Positions 41,729 to 50,020 of a stretch of 59,719 bases of DNA are shown here, one piece after another. The position numbers and the translations under genes were made by a program. Under the pieces are notes generated by a model. The model saw only the letters and a list, made by a program, of their open reading frames with translations. It was not told the origin of the DNA and did no database searches. Location: contig JADFNE010000024.1 of assembly GCA_022563535.1 (NCBI GenBank), positions 1 through 59,719 on the forward strand. The letters run 5' to 3'. The DNA is from Myxococcales bacterium (GTDB taxonomy: Bacteria; Myxococcota_A; UBA9160; UBA4427). Position 1 is the stretch's first letter, and each line of letters begins with the position of its first letter.

Positions 41729-42871
41729 ATGAACTTCGCGTTCAACGAAGAACAGGAAGAATTGCGATCGATGGCGCGGACGTTTCTCGACGAAAATTCG
41801 GGCAGCGAACAGATCCGCAATGCCATGGAGAGCGAACTCGGCTACGACCCCGAGGTCTGGCGCCAGATCGGCGCCGAGTTGGGTTGGACCTCGGTCCACA
41901 TTCCCGAAGAGTACGGGGGCCTGGGGCTTGGCTATGTCGAACTCGTAGCCCTGATGGAAATCATGGGCGGCTCGCTCTTGTGCGCGCCGTTCTTCTCGAG
42001 CGTTTGCCTCGCCGCCAACGCACTGTTGGTCGCCGGTAGCGAAGAACAAAAGAAAGAGTACCTGCCCGGCATCGCCGCGGGCACAACTCGGGCGACCCTC
42101 GCCTACTCGGGTTCTTCTGGCAGCTGGGATGCGTCGTCGGTCGAAGTCGTGGCCAGGCGCACCGGTGATGAGTTTGTGCTGCACGGCAAGACGTCTTTCG
42201 TGGTCGACGGTCATTGTGCAGATCTCATCATCGTGGCTGCGCGGAGTGACGGGAGTGTCGGGCGAGAGGGCGTGAGCTTGTTTGTCGTTCCCGTCGGCAC
42301 TCAAGGCTTGCGTCGCAAGTTGCTTCCCACCATGGACCTGACCCGTCGTCTGGCGGAGATTGAATTCGACGAGATGCGTTTGCCAGCATCGGCACTCTTG
42401 GGAGAGGAAGGGGGCGGCTGGCCAGGGCTCTCGCGGACCCTCGACCTCGCAGCAATCGCGTTGGCGGCCGAACAAGTGGGCGGGGCCCAGCGCTGTCTCG
42501 ATCTCGCCGTCGCCTACGCGAAAGAACGCGAACAGTTCGGTCGTCCCATCGCATCCTTCCAGGCCATCAAGCACAAATGTGCCGACATGATGGTGAAGGT
42601 CGAATCGGCACGGTCCGCAGCCTACTATGCGGGATGCGCCGTCGCCGAGGGCAATGAAGCCGAACTCGACACCGTAGCCCCGCTGGCGAAGGCCTATTGT
42701 TCGGACGCGTATTTTCAAGTTGCGGCCGACTGTATTCAGATTCACGGCGGAGTGGGCTTTACCTCGGAGTACGACGTCCACCTGTATTTCAAGCGAGCGA
42801 AGTCTTCGGAATCGCTGCTCGGCGACGCGACGTTCCACCGCGAACTCCTCGCACAACGCATCAATCTCTAG
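41729..42871 (+). CDS. Acyl-CoA dehydrogenase, third of the operon
   Basis: A 380-residue acyl-CoA dehydrogenase. N-terminal NEEQEELRSMARTFLDENSG and IPEEYGGLGLGYVELVALMEIMGGSLL, a middle domain with GDEFVLHGKTSFVVDGHCADLIIVAAR, and C-terminal KEREQFGRPIASFQAIKHKCADM and IHGGVGFTSEYDVHLYFKRAK are present. Like the 36762 gene it lacks the FERG glutamate: the corresponding segment reads LSRTLDLAAIALAAE. It may be a second partner for the 35587 enzyme or use another base. The ATG at 41729 has a GGGAAA upstream; the frame is open from 41486 inside the SDR gene. Confidence 0.86.
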   Translation: MNFAFNEEQEELRSMARTFLDENSGSEQIRNAMESELGYDPEVWRQIGAELGWTSVHIPEEYGGLGLGYVELVALMEIMGGSLLCAPFFSSVCLAANALLVAGSEEQKKEYLPGIAAGTTRATLAYSGSSGSWDASSVEVVARRTGDEFVLHGKTSFVVDGHCADLIIVAARSDGSVGREGVSLFVVPVGTQGLRRKLLPTMDLTRRLAEIEFDEMRLPASALLGEEGGGWPGLSRTLDLAAIALAAEQVGGAQRCLDLAVAYAKEREQFGRPIASFQAIKHKCADMMVKVESARSAAYYAGCAVAEGNEAELDTVAPLAKAYCSDAYFQVAADCIQIHGGVGFTSEYDVHLYFKRAKSSESLLGDATFHRELLAQRINL

Positions 42872-42923
42872 CAGTCCATAGCAACGGTCGCATAGTAAGG
42901 AAGAACAGGGAGAAACTCGGGTC

Positions 42924-43718
42924 ATGAACAACCCTCTCGATTTTTCGGGCCAGGTCGTGATCGTCACCGGTGGGGGGCGCGGCGTCGGACTGGGAATTAC
43001 GACGCGGTTCCTGGAAGCCAATGCCGACGTCGTCATCTGCGGTCGCAATGAACTGAAAAGCATTCCGGAAGTGGGCGGGCGCAAGGCGGAGTTCATCACG
43101 GCCGACGTGCGCGAAGTCGAACAAATCGAAAGCGTGGTGTCCTTTGCCAAGCAGCGCTTCGGTCGCCTGGATGTGCTGGTGAACAACGCGGGCGGCGCAC
43201 CCGAGGCTGAGGCCGCGACCGCTTCCCCGCGATTCTCCGAGGCGATCATTCGCCTGAATCTCATGGCACCTTTGAACTTCGCCCAACAGGCCAATGCCGT
43301 CATGCAGGAACAGGATACGGGTGGCGTGATCATCAACATCGCGAGCGTGAGCGGAACCCGCCCATCCCCCGGCACCGCCGCCTACGGGGCCGCGAAGGCG
43401 GGGCTTTTGAGTCTGACCCAGAGCCTCGCGGTTGAATGGGCGCCCAAGGTGCGGGTAACGGGGATCATCGCCGGCATGATCCGCACGGAGCTTGCACATC
43501 TCCACTACGGTGACGAAGAAGGTGTTGCGGCAGTCGCGGCTACGGTGCCGCTCGAGCGCATGGGTGAGCCTGCGGATGTTGGCAATACCTGCCTGTACCT
43601 GGCGTCTTCCCTTGCGAGCTACGTGAGTGGGACCAGCGTCTGGGTACACGGTGGCGGAGAGAAACCCGCGTTTCTCGATGCGGCCAAGAACAAGTCCGAC
43701 GCTGGCAGCTCGAAGTAG
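42924..43718 (+). CDS. Short-chain dehydrogenase, Rv3549c-like
   Basis: A 264-residue classical SDR: LDFSGQVVIVTGGGRGVGLGI (NAD(P) binding), ADVREVEQIESVVSFAKQRFGRLDVLVNNAGG, IINIASVSGTRPSPGTAAYGAAKAG (Ser-Tyr-Lys) and a typical C-terminus VSGTSVWVHGGGE. Its place in the operon next to another SDR matches the Rv3548c-Rv3549c pair of mycobacteria. The exact substrate is unknown, most likely a hydroxy CoA ester from ring C/D breakdown. Confidence 0.87.
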   Translation: MNNPLDFSGQVVIVTGGGRGVGLGITTRFLEANADVVICGRNELKSIPEVGGRKAEFITADVREVEQIESVVSFAKQRFGRLDVLVNNAGGAPEAEAATASPRFSEAIIRLNLMAPLNFAQQANAVMQEQDTGGVIINIASVSGTRPSPGTAAYGAAKAGLLSLTQSLAVEWAPKVRVTGIIAGMIRTELAHLHYGDEEGVAAVAATVPLERMGEPADVGNTCLYLASSLASYVSGTSVWVHGGGEKPAFLDAAKNKSDAGSSK

Positions 43719-43747
43719 CAACCGAAGCCAAGAGAGGAAGAAGCGAC

Positions 43748-44209
43748 ATGGCGACGATCTTCAACAGTCCCGCCGATCTCGAGGCTGCGGTTGGCAAGCA
43801 GCTCGGAGTGAGCGAGTGGTTGGAAATTGACCAGGCTCGTATCGACAAGTTTGCCGATGCAACCGGCGATCACCAATGGATTCACGTCGACCCCGAGCGC
43901 GCGAAGAACGGCCCCTTCGGTTCGACAATTGCCCACGGCTACCTGACCCAATCTCTCGTCAACTACTTCCTGCCTCAGATCATTGAGGTGAAGGGTATTT
44001 CAATGGGAGTGAACTACGGCGCCGATCGCCTGCGCTTCCCCGCACCGGTGCCGGTCGGCTCGCGGCTCCGAGGAAGTGCGGAGTTGATCAAGGTCGAAAC
44101 CGTCAAGGGTGGAGCCGTGCAGACCACCGTTCGGGTCACGGTAGAAATCGAAGGCAGCGAGCGCCCCGCCTGCGTGATCGACACGATCAGTCGATACTAT
44201 CCCGAGTAA
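43748..44209 (+). CDS. MaoC-like (R)-specific enoyl-CoA hydratase
   Basis: A 153-residue hot-dog-fold hydratase. The hydratase 2 motif is clear in FADATGDHQWIHVDPERAKNGPFGSTIAHGYL, with catalytic Asp and His, followed by LVNYFLPQI, MGVNYGADRLRFPAPVPVGSRLRG. It hydrates trans-2-enoyl-CoA to the (R)-3-hydroxyacyl-CoA, and could serve either of the SDRs upstream. It is the last gene of the operon; the next gene converges. Confidence 0.9.
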   Translation: MATIFNSPADLEAAVGKQLGVSEWLEIDQARIDKFADATGDHQWIHVDPERAKNGPFGSTIAHGYLTQSLVNYFLPQIIEVKGISMGVNYGADRLRFPAPVPVGSRLRGSAELIKVETVKGGAVQTTVRVTVEIEGSERPACVIDTISRYYPE

Positions 44210-44236
44210 TTCCGCAACCAATGGCTACGCGACGAT

Positions 44237-45958
44237 TCAAGGCTCCGCGCTACCCCGGACCTTTTGTTCCATGATTTTCTTCACTCGAGCGACCTCGTCT
44301 GGACGTTCTTCCATTTTGTACAAGAAGCCCAGATACCGGTAGATGGGTGCGAAATCGGGATGCGTATCGGCCATCGCCTCGAGTATTGCGATGGCTTCTC
44401 CCGGGGTCTTTAGATGTCCACGCATGCGAGCCAAAAATTTGTTCCAGATTGGTATCGGGGAATTCCCCGTATGGACTTTGCCCATCAGGTCGAGGATTTC
44501 GAGATACAGAGGCAGTACCAGTTTGGGATCGGGTCCATACTGGCCGGACTCGAACGCTTGTCCGGCCGTGACCACGTAGCCGAGGGCTTCGAGTCTTGCA
44601 ACGTCTGCTTCGTCGAGGTCTGTCATGGTGGGTACCGCGAGTAGCGCATTCTCCCCTCGGAGTGCCTGCAATTGTTGCTTCAGCTCGCCGGCCTCTCGTC
44701 GTCGCTCGGAAAAGATGTTGTGCGCTTCCAGCGGATCCCGTTCCAGATCGAATAGCTCTGGATTGGGTCCGTCGATGTACTTGAGGGAGCCGCGATACAA
44801 TGCGGCGAGTCCCGCCCAACCAAAACGCGCCTGGCCTTCCACGGCCTCTGCGATCACTGCCCTGTCGGGATCCTGTGCTTGTGTGAGATCGACGCCGTCG
44901 AGCGGCTGAGGAACATTGAGTCCCAGCAATGAAGCGATCGTCGGCAAGATGTCCACCTGGGAAACTCTCGTATTCACATGACGGCCGCTTCCAATCACTC
45001 CCGGTGCATGCATGATGAGTGGAATCCGAAGCGTTGCTTCATACACGAAGTAGGAGTGGGTTCGCTCGCCGTGTTCTCCCAAGGATTCCGCGTGGTCTGC
45101 GACTATGATGATCAGCGGTTCGTCTTTGCTCGTTGCCCTCACCTTATCGAGGAGGCGGCCGAGTTCGTGGTCCATGAAGGCGATTTCGCCGTCATAAGGG
45201 TGCGGGTTCTGATCCAAGAAGGGAGCGGGGGGTTCGAGGGAATGATGGGGATCAAAGTAGTGGACCCAGAGAAAGTACGGCCGCGAGGACTTTGTCTCGA
45301 GCCACTCGATCGCCTGCCGAGTGGTGTCGTCGCCGCGACGTTGGGCATATCCAAACACCGTGGTAGGCGAACCCATCTCGTCGTCGTAGTGAGAAAATCC
45401 CTGGTTGACACCGAATTGTTTGGCCAAAACAAATGCCGAGATGAACGCCGCGGTGTCGTAGTCGTTCTCTCTCAGCATCTCGGCGATCGTGCGATGTTCT
45501 TCAGCGAGGACATAGACGCCGTTTGCGCGCGCGCCGTGGTGGTGCGGATATAGTCCGGTAAAGATCGAAGCGTGGGTGGGGAGCGTTGCGGAAGCTGTCG
45601 CGATGGCGTTAGAGAAGATCACACCCTCGGCAGCCAGGCGATCGAGGGTTGGAGTCTTGATGTTGTCATTCCCGTAGCAGCCCAGCCGGTCGGGCCGGGT
45701 CGTATCCAGGGTGACGAGAATGACATCGCGACCCCGCATTGCGCCCGGAGACGCGGGGATGGCCGGAACGGTGATTGCGTCTGCGGAGACTTTGAGAGGG
45801 ATCATCGGGATTGGAGCCGAGAGATGCCGACCGCCTTCCTTCATGTAGCTGATCAACGACATCACGATGAACGACACTGAGACGAGACGAATCAACAAGG
45901 TACGTCGAGAGTCCTTGTTGCTCCCCCGCTCCTCGTCCTCCTGGTTGTCCACTTCCAT
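44237..45958 (-). CDS. Sulfatase-fold hydrolase without the formylglycine cysteine
   Basis: A 573-residue protein of the alkaline phosphatase/sulfatase superfamily. An N-terminal membrane anchor or signal (LLIRLVSVSFIVMSLISYM) precedes the metal motif ILVTLDTTRPDRLGCYG, the nucleophile region SATLPTHASIFTGLYPHHHGA, HYFDPHHSLEPP and IIVADHAESLGEHGE. The usual C/S-x-P-x-R motif reads T-L-P-T-H, so formylglycine cannot form and a Thr nucleophile, as in phosphoethanolamine transferases and phosphatases, is likely. It has a helical C-terminal tail after residue 450. Substrate unknown; it should act outside the cytoplasm. It converges with the MaoC gene. Confidence 0.85.
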   Translation of the reverse strand: MEVDNQEDEERGSNKDSRRTLLIRLVSVSFIVMSLISYMKEGGRHLSAPIPMIPLKVSADAITVPAIPASPGAMRGRDVILVTLDTTRPDRLGCYGNDNIKTPTLDRLAAEGVIFSNAIATASATLPTHASIFTGLYPHHHGARANGVYVLAEEHRTIAEMLRENDYDTAAFISAFVLAKQFGVNQGFSHYDDEMGSPTTVFGYAQRRGDDTTRQAIEWLETKSSRPYFLWVHYFDPHHSLEPPAPFLDQNPHPYDGEIAFMDHELGRLLDKVRATSKDEPLIIIVADHAESLGEHGERTHSYFVYEATLRIPLIMHAPGVIGSGRHVNTRVSQVDILPTIASLLGLNVPQPLDGVDLTQAQDPDRAVIAEAVEGQARFGWAGLAALYRGSLKYIDGPNPELFDLERDPLEAHNIFSERRREAGELKQQLQALRGENALLAVPTMTDLDEADVARLEALGYVVTAGQAFESGQYGPDPKLVLPLYLEILDLMGKVHTGNSPIPIWNKFLARMRGHLKTPGEAIAILEAMADTHPDFAPIYRYLGFLYKMEERPDEVARVKKIMEQKVRGSAEP

Positions 45959-46095
45959 CAGCTTCGCATTCTCATGGGGTACGATGTTAGCAGCTCATTG
46001 ATGAACGTTTAGGACGCCGAGTACGCATCGAAAGGAAAGCGAGAAATCGACCGACACTCGGCTAAACTAACTCCTCATCCAAATTGGGAAATGAA

Positions 46096-48159
46096 ATGAA
46101 GAGCCAGTGGTCTGACGCGGACGCTAAAGCGATGATCGATCGCTACGCGGACGACTCTGTAAACGAAGACCTCGCCCTGCGGGTCTACACCTCTCGCTTG
46201 ATTGGGCAGGACCCCGCACTGGTGCTGCACGGGGGCGGAAACACTTCGGTCAAGACGCGCCTGCCCGACGATCTGGGTGAGCCCATCGATGTCCTGTGTG
46301 TGAAGGGGAGCGGCTGGGATCTCGGCGACATCGAGCCCGCCGGCCTGCCCGCCGTGCGCTTGTCTTCGCTGGGAGCCTTGCGCGAACGCGATTCACTCAG
46401 TGACGAAGACATGGTCAATGCCCAGCGGATCCGACTTTTGAACGCAGCGGCCCCAAATCCTTCCGTCGAGACTCTGCTGCACGCATTTCTGCCCCACAAG
46501 TTCATCGACCACTCTCACGCGGACGCGATCCTGAGCATTGTGGATCAGCCCGACGCCGAACAGATCTGTCGCGATATCTACGGTGAGCGACTGGCCATTG
46601 TGCCCTACGTGATGCCGGGCTTCGATCTCTCAAAGCTGGCCGCGCAAGTGCACGAAGCCAACCCTGAGGCCGAGGGGCTCTTGTTGTTACAGCATGGCCT
46701 GTTTACCTACGGCGACACCGCAAAGATTTCCTACGAGCGTCACATTCGTGCGGTCGACGAAGCAGAGCAGTGCATTGCGAACCGCGGAGCGGCCATCACT
46801 GTGCCACGGCGTCCCGATGTCAACTACACGACGTTCGCGCCGGTGCTGCGCGGGCTGCTCGGTGAGGGGGAGCGCCGCTATGTCCTGTGTCTAAGGACCT
46901 CCGAGAAGATCCGCGCATTTGTCGATCGCCCGGAACTCGCGAGCTGGTCCCAGCGCGGTGTCGTGACCCCTGACCACGTCATTCGCACCAAGCGTGTGCC
47001 GATGTTGCTGGAACTCGACGTCGTCGACACCAAGAACACCAAGAACACCAAGAACACCGGGTCATTGGATCTGGACGACGTACAAAAGCGAATTCGAACT
47101 CAGCTGGACGACTATCGCAATGCCTACCGGGCTTATGTCAAAGAGCAGGTGGACGGGCGCGGGCTCGAGGTCAAATCGCTCGATCCCGATCCGCGAATCG
47201 TGCTGGTGCCAGGCCTGGGAATCATCGCCGTCGGGGCATCGCCTCGGGCCGCGCAGATTGCCGCCGATGTCTACGAACACACGGTCAACACGATTACCGA
47301 CGCAGAAGCGGTGGGAACCTTTCAGGCGCTGCCCAATGCGGATCTTTTCGACATGGAGTACTGGTCACTCGAGCAGGCCAAGCTCGGCAAGGCCAAGCCA
47401 CTTCCTCTCGCCGGACGCGTGGTTTTGATCACTGGCGCTGCCGGCGGGATCGGTGAGGCCGTGGCGCGAGCCTTCGCACGAGAGGGTGCTTCTATTTATC
47501 TGGTCGATCGAGACGCCGAGGGTGTGGCGCGGGTGGCCGATGCTTTGGGGGCGGCCCACGAGGCCCTGGATTTGACCGACGCCGCTGCCGTGGCGGATTG
47601 CGTCGAACGTATCGTTGCACTGCACGGCGGTGTCGACGGCGTGGTGTCCAACGCGGGGACCGCTCCCCAGGCGGACATCGATACCTGCGATCCCGAACTG
47701 TTGCGTGAGAGCCTCGAAATCAATCTTCTATCTCATCAGTGGGTTGCCCAGTCAATTACCGCGCGGTTGCGCGCACAGGGGACTGGAGGCTTCTTGCTCT
47801 TCAACGCATCGAAGGCGGCTTTCAATCCGGGCAAGGGCTTTGGTCCCTACGCGATTGCGAAGGCGGCATTGGTGGCCCTCACAAAACAATACGCCCTCGA
47901 ATGTGGTGGCGACGGGATCCGCGCCAACGCGGTAAACGCCGACCGCATCCGCACCAGCCTGCTCGACGCCGATGACGTCACCCGCCGCGCCGAAGCGCGC
48001 GGACTCAGCGCAGACGAATACTATCGAGCGAATCTATTGGGAGCAGAGGTAACGGCGGACGATGTCGCAGAGGCGTTTTTGAACCTCGCGCTCGCGCGAA
48101 GCACGACCGGCTGCATCGTCACGGTGGACGGGGGAAACATTGCGGCCTCTCCGCGCTGA
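46096..48159 (+). CDS. Bifunctional class II aldolase/short-chain dehydrogenase fusion
   Basis: A 687-residue fusion as in RhaD-like/YuxG proteins. Residues 1-400 form a class II aldolase (LVLHGGGNTSVKTRLP, VKGSGWDLGDIE, FIDHSHADAILSI with zinc-binding His, LLLQHGLFTYGDTA). From about residue 435 comes an SDR (GRVVLITGAAGGIGEAVARAFAREGA, VSNAGTAP, LFNASKAAFNPGKGFGPYAIAKAA). The family splits rhamnulose 1-phosphate or a related sugar and oxidises lactaldehyde, though many members lack proven substrates. A linker KNTKNTKNT (about residue 313) comes from a 9-bp tandem repeat. ATG at 46096 is preferred to the TTG at 46084. Confidence 0.88.
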   Translation: MKSQWSDADAKAMIDRYADDSVNEDLALRVYTSRLIGQDPALVLHGGGNTSVKTRLPDDLGEPIDVLCVKGSGWDLGDIEPAGLPAVRLSSLGALRERDSLSDEDMVNAQRIRLLNAAAPNPSVETLLHAFLPHKFIDHSHADAILSIVDQPDAEQICRDIYGERLAIVPYVMPGFDLSKLAAQVHEANPEAEGLLLLQHGLFTYGDTAKISYERHIRAVDEAEQCIANRGAAITVPRRPDVNYTTFAPVLRGLLGEGERRYVLCLRTSEKIRAFVDRPELASWSQRGVVTPDHVIRTKRVPMLLELDVVDTKNTKNTKNTGSLDLDDVQKRIRTQLDDYRNAYRAYVKEQVDGRGLEVKSLDPDPRIVLVPGLGIIAVGASPRAAQIAADVYEHTVNTITDAEAVGTFQALPNADLFDMEYWSLEQAKLGKAKPLPLAGRVVLITGAAGGIGEAVARAFAREGASIYLVDRDAEGVARVADALGAAHEALDLTDAAAVADCVERIVALHGGVDGVVSNAGTAPQADIDTCDPELLRESLEINLLSHQWVAQSITARLRAQGTGGFLLFNASKAAFNPGKGFGPYAIAKAALVALTKQYALECGGDGIRANAVNADRIRTSLLDADDVTRRAEARGLSADEYYRANLLGAEVTADDVAEAFLNLALARSTTGCIVTVDGGNIAASPR
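47029..47056. repeat. 9-bp in-frame tandem repeat
   Basis: Three copies of AAGAACACC preceded by CACC encode KNTKNTKNT inside the aldolase domain linker. The unit is a multiple of three, so copy changes keep frame. Confidence 0.85.
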
Positions 48160-48320
48160 CTCCTAGAGCTTCACCGTTTCGTGTAACCAGAAGCCCGTGC
48201 GACTACCGCGGCCCGCGTCGCCTCACTCTCATGTGAACCCCTGAGCAGCTACGTCCCCAGTTCTATCCGCGAAGTTTCCAAACGGTACAGCCGAACCCGA
48301 TTCGGATCGATAAACCGGTT

Positions 48321-49835
48321 GTGGGAATTTACCCGACAGGTCACCGGGCACGCGAGAATCATCGGGCCATCGGCTGCGCAAGAGCCATGGCGTTCGCCCT
48401 TGTTTGGACCGTATTTCTCGCGGGAGATGTTGCGGCAGAACTGACGAAGCCAGACACGAGCGAACCTACTCCCGATCCCCGCATGATCGAAGCCAGTTCA
48501 CTCCTTTCCGACCGCGCATCGCACGATCGCGCAATCGAACTCTATCGCGAGGTCCTGGCCGGTGATCCTGCTCATCGGATGTCCAGGTTGTGGCTCGCTC
48601 GAGTTCTATCTTGGGGAGGAGACTACGAAGAATCCCTCGCGCAGTACCGCGAGATCGCCCTGCGCGAATCCGACCCGCCCTGGGCGCAAAAGGAAGCGGC
48701 GGATGTCCTCACCTGGTCGGGGCGTTACGAAGAAGCGTTTTTAATCTACGCGAGTCTTCTGGAGCGACATCCGGACGACTTTGATCTCAACCTTGCGCTC
48801 GCCCGGGCTTACGGTTGGGGAGGGCGTACGAAAGAGGCCATGCGCGCGTTCCGGCGCACCCTCCAAATTCGCGACGATGTCAGTGTGCGGAAAGAACTGG
48901 CGAAACTCTCACAAGCTGCATCAAAAGCCGCGAAGACAGATTCGAATCGGGGTCAGGGTCTCGGAACATTCCTTCGCGACAGTGACAACCTCGAAATTTG
49001 GCGGGAGGTTGCGGGGACTCACTACAAGCTCGGCGACAATTCGAGCGTGGAGGCGCATCTCGGCTACACGCGCATCGGCGCCGACCCGCGCGTGCCCGGG
49101 GCTCGCGATCTCTTTCAGGCCTTCGATTGGGATTTTGCCCTGCGGCGTTCGCTCAACCCAGTGTTTCTCGCTCGGCGCCTCGAGATCGAAGTCGGCCTGG
49201 GAGCGCGTCACTGGGATCATGCCAAGGATCAATTCGTCGTTCGCAGTCGCGTCGAATACAGCCCGAGCGCGACCACGGCTTTTGCTGCGTCCCTCGAGCA
49301 CGGCGACTTTCTCGATACATCCGCGTCTCTGGAAGCGGTGCGCCGCGGTCTTTCCCGCACGAGCCTGGCTGCTTCGTGTTGGCAGAGTCTCGGGGGCGCG
49401 AACTCGGTCTTTGGGATTTTTACCGCGACCTTTGTAAGCGACGCCAACGAAGCCTTGTCTACCTACCTGAGTGCAACGACTGCGCCCTGGTCCGGACATT
49501 CACTTCGGTTGTCTCTTTCGGCCAACTCCATCAGCTATACGGGAAGGAGCGACCACTACTACGATCCCGTCATGGACATCGGCACAATGTTGAGTGCGAG
49601 CGTGCGTTATCCCGAAACCGGCGGCTTGTATCTTCGCGCTGATGTCGGGATCGGATTTGGCTACGCGAAGCAAGACGGGGTGTCTGGCTCCGGTTTCACC
49701 TATCGCACGGAGTTGGGCACACGACTGGAATTGCGCGACTGGTGGTTCGATCTCAGCGGCTACCGGGCCGAGTCTCAACGGGCCAGCGTCTACACGACCC
49801 ACGGTGCCCACGCGCGGTTGGGGCGAAGCTTCTAG
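48321..49835 (+). CDS. TPR plus outer-membrane beta-barrel protein
   Basis: Up to 504 residues. A signal peptide (basic start, then MAFALVWTVFLAG, cleaved near VAAE) is followed by about four TPR motifs (DRAIELYREVLAGDPAH, EESLAQYREIALRES, EEAFLIYASLLERHPDD, KEAMRAFRRTLQ). From residue 225 the pattern alternates polar and hydrophobic residues as in a 16-or-so-strand barrel and ends in LGRSF, a C-terminal Phe typical of BAM-inserted proteins. YaiO and the PgaA/BcsC exporters have this layout, so polysaccharide export or binding is possible. GTG at 48321 gives the better signal peptide; ATG 48387 is an alternative. Confidence 0.78.
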   Translation: MGIYPTGHRARENHRAIGCARAMAFALVWTVFLAGDVAAELTKPDTSEPTPDPRMIEASSLLSDRASHDRAIELYREVLAGDPAHRMSRLWLARVLSWGGDYEESLAQYREIALRESDPPWAQKEAADVLTWSGRYEEAFLIYASLLERHPDDFDLNLALARAYGWGGRTKEAMRAFRRTLQIRDDVSVRKELAKLSQAASKAAKTDSNRGQGLGTFLRDSDNLEIWREVAGTHYKLGDNSSVEAHLGYTRIGADPRVPGARDLFQAFDWDFALRRSLNPVFLARRLEIEVGLGARHWDHAKDQFVVRSRVEYSPSATTAFAASLEHGDFLDTSASLEAVRRGLSRTSLAASCWQSLGGANSVFGIFTATFVSDANEALSTYLSATTAPWSGHSLRLSLSANSISYTGRSDHYYDPVMDIGTMLSASVRYPETGGLYLRADVGIGFGYAKQDGVSGSGFTYRTELGTRLELRDWWFDLSGYRAESQRASVYTTHGAHARLGRSF

Positions 49836-49837
49836 TC

Positions 49838-50020
49838 GTGGGGCCGACCGCCCTGGGCGCGCTAGTTGCAGTCGTCGCGCTGAACGGGTTCAGGCAACTG
49901 CTCCGCGAAATCAAAAACACGGGGATCAAGGTCCTGCCCTTGTCCGAAGTGTTCGACGCGTGCGAGACGGCACGCTGCGCCCTACCCGATTCTCGAGATA
50001 CGATCAGCCCGGCTGAGTGA
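49838..50020 (+). pseudogene. Possible polysaccharide deacetylase tail remnant
   Basis: A 60-codon frame right after the TPR/barrel gene with no start context. The stretch ALNGFRQLLREIKNTGIKVL plus PLSEVFDA resembles the last helix and strand of polysaccharide deacetylases, where a final loop of the type LLREKGYRFVPLSE is common. No catalytic NodB motifs are present. It overlaps the end of the convergent kinase gene by 17 bp. It could be a relic of a PgaB-like partner of the barrel protein, or a chance frame. Confidence 0.35.

Noticed and set aside
41663-43375. A 570-codon open frame on the minus strand opposite an acyl-CoA dehydrogenase and an SDR
   Set aside because: Antisense shadow of clear genes; composition and lack of motifs argue against coding.
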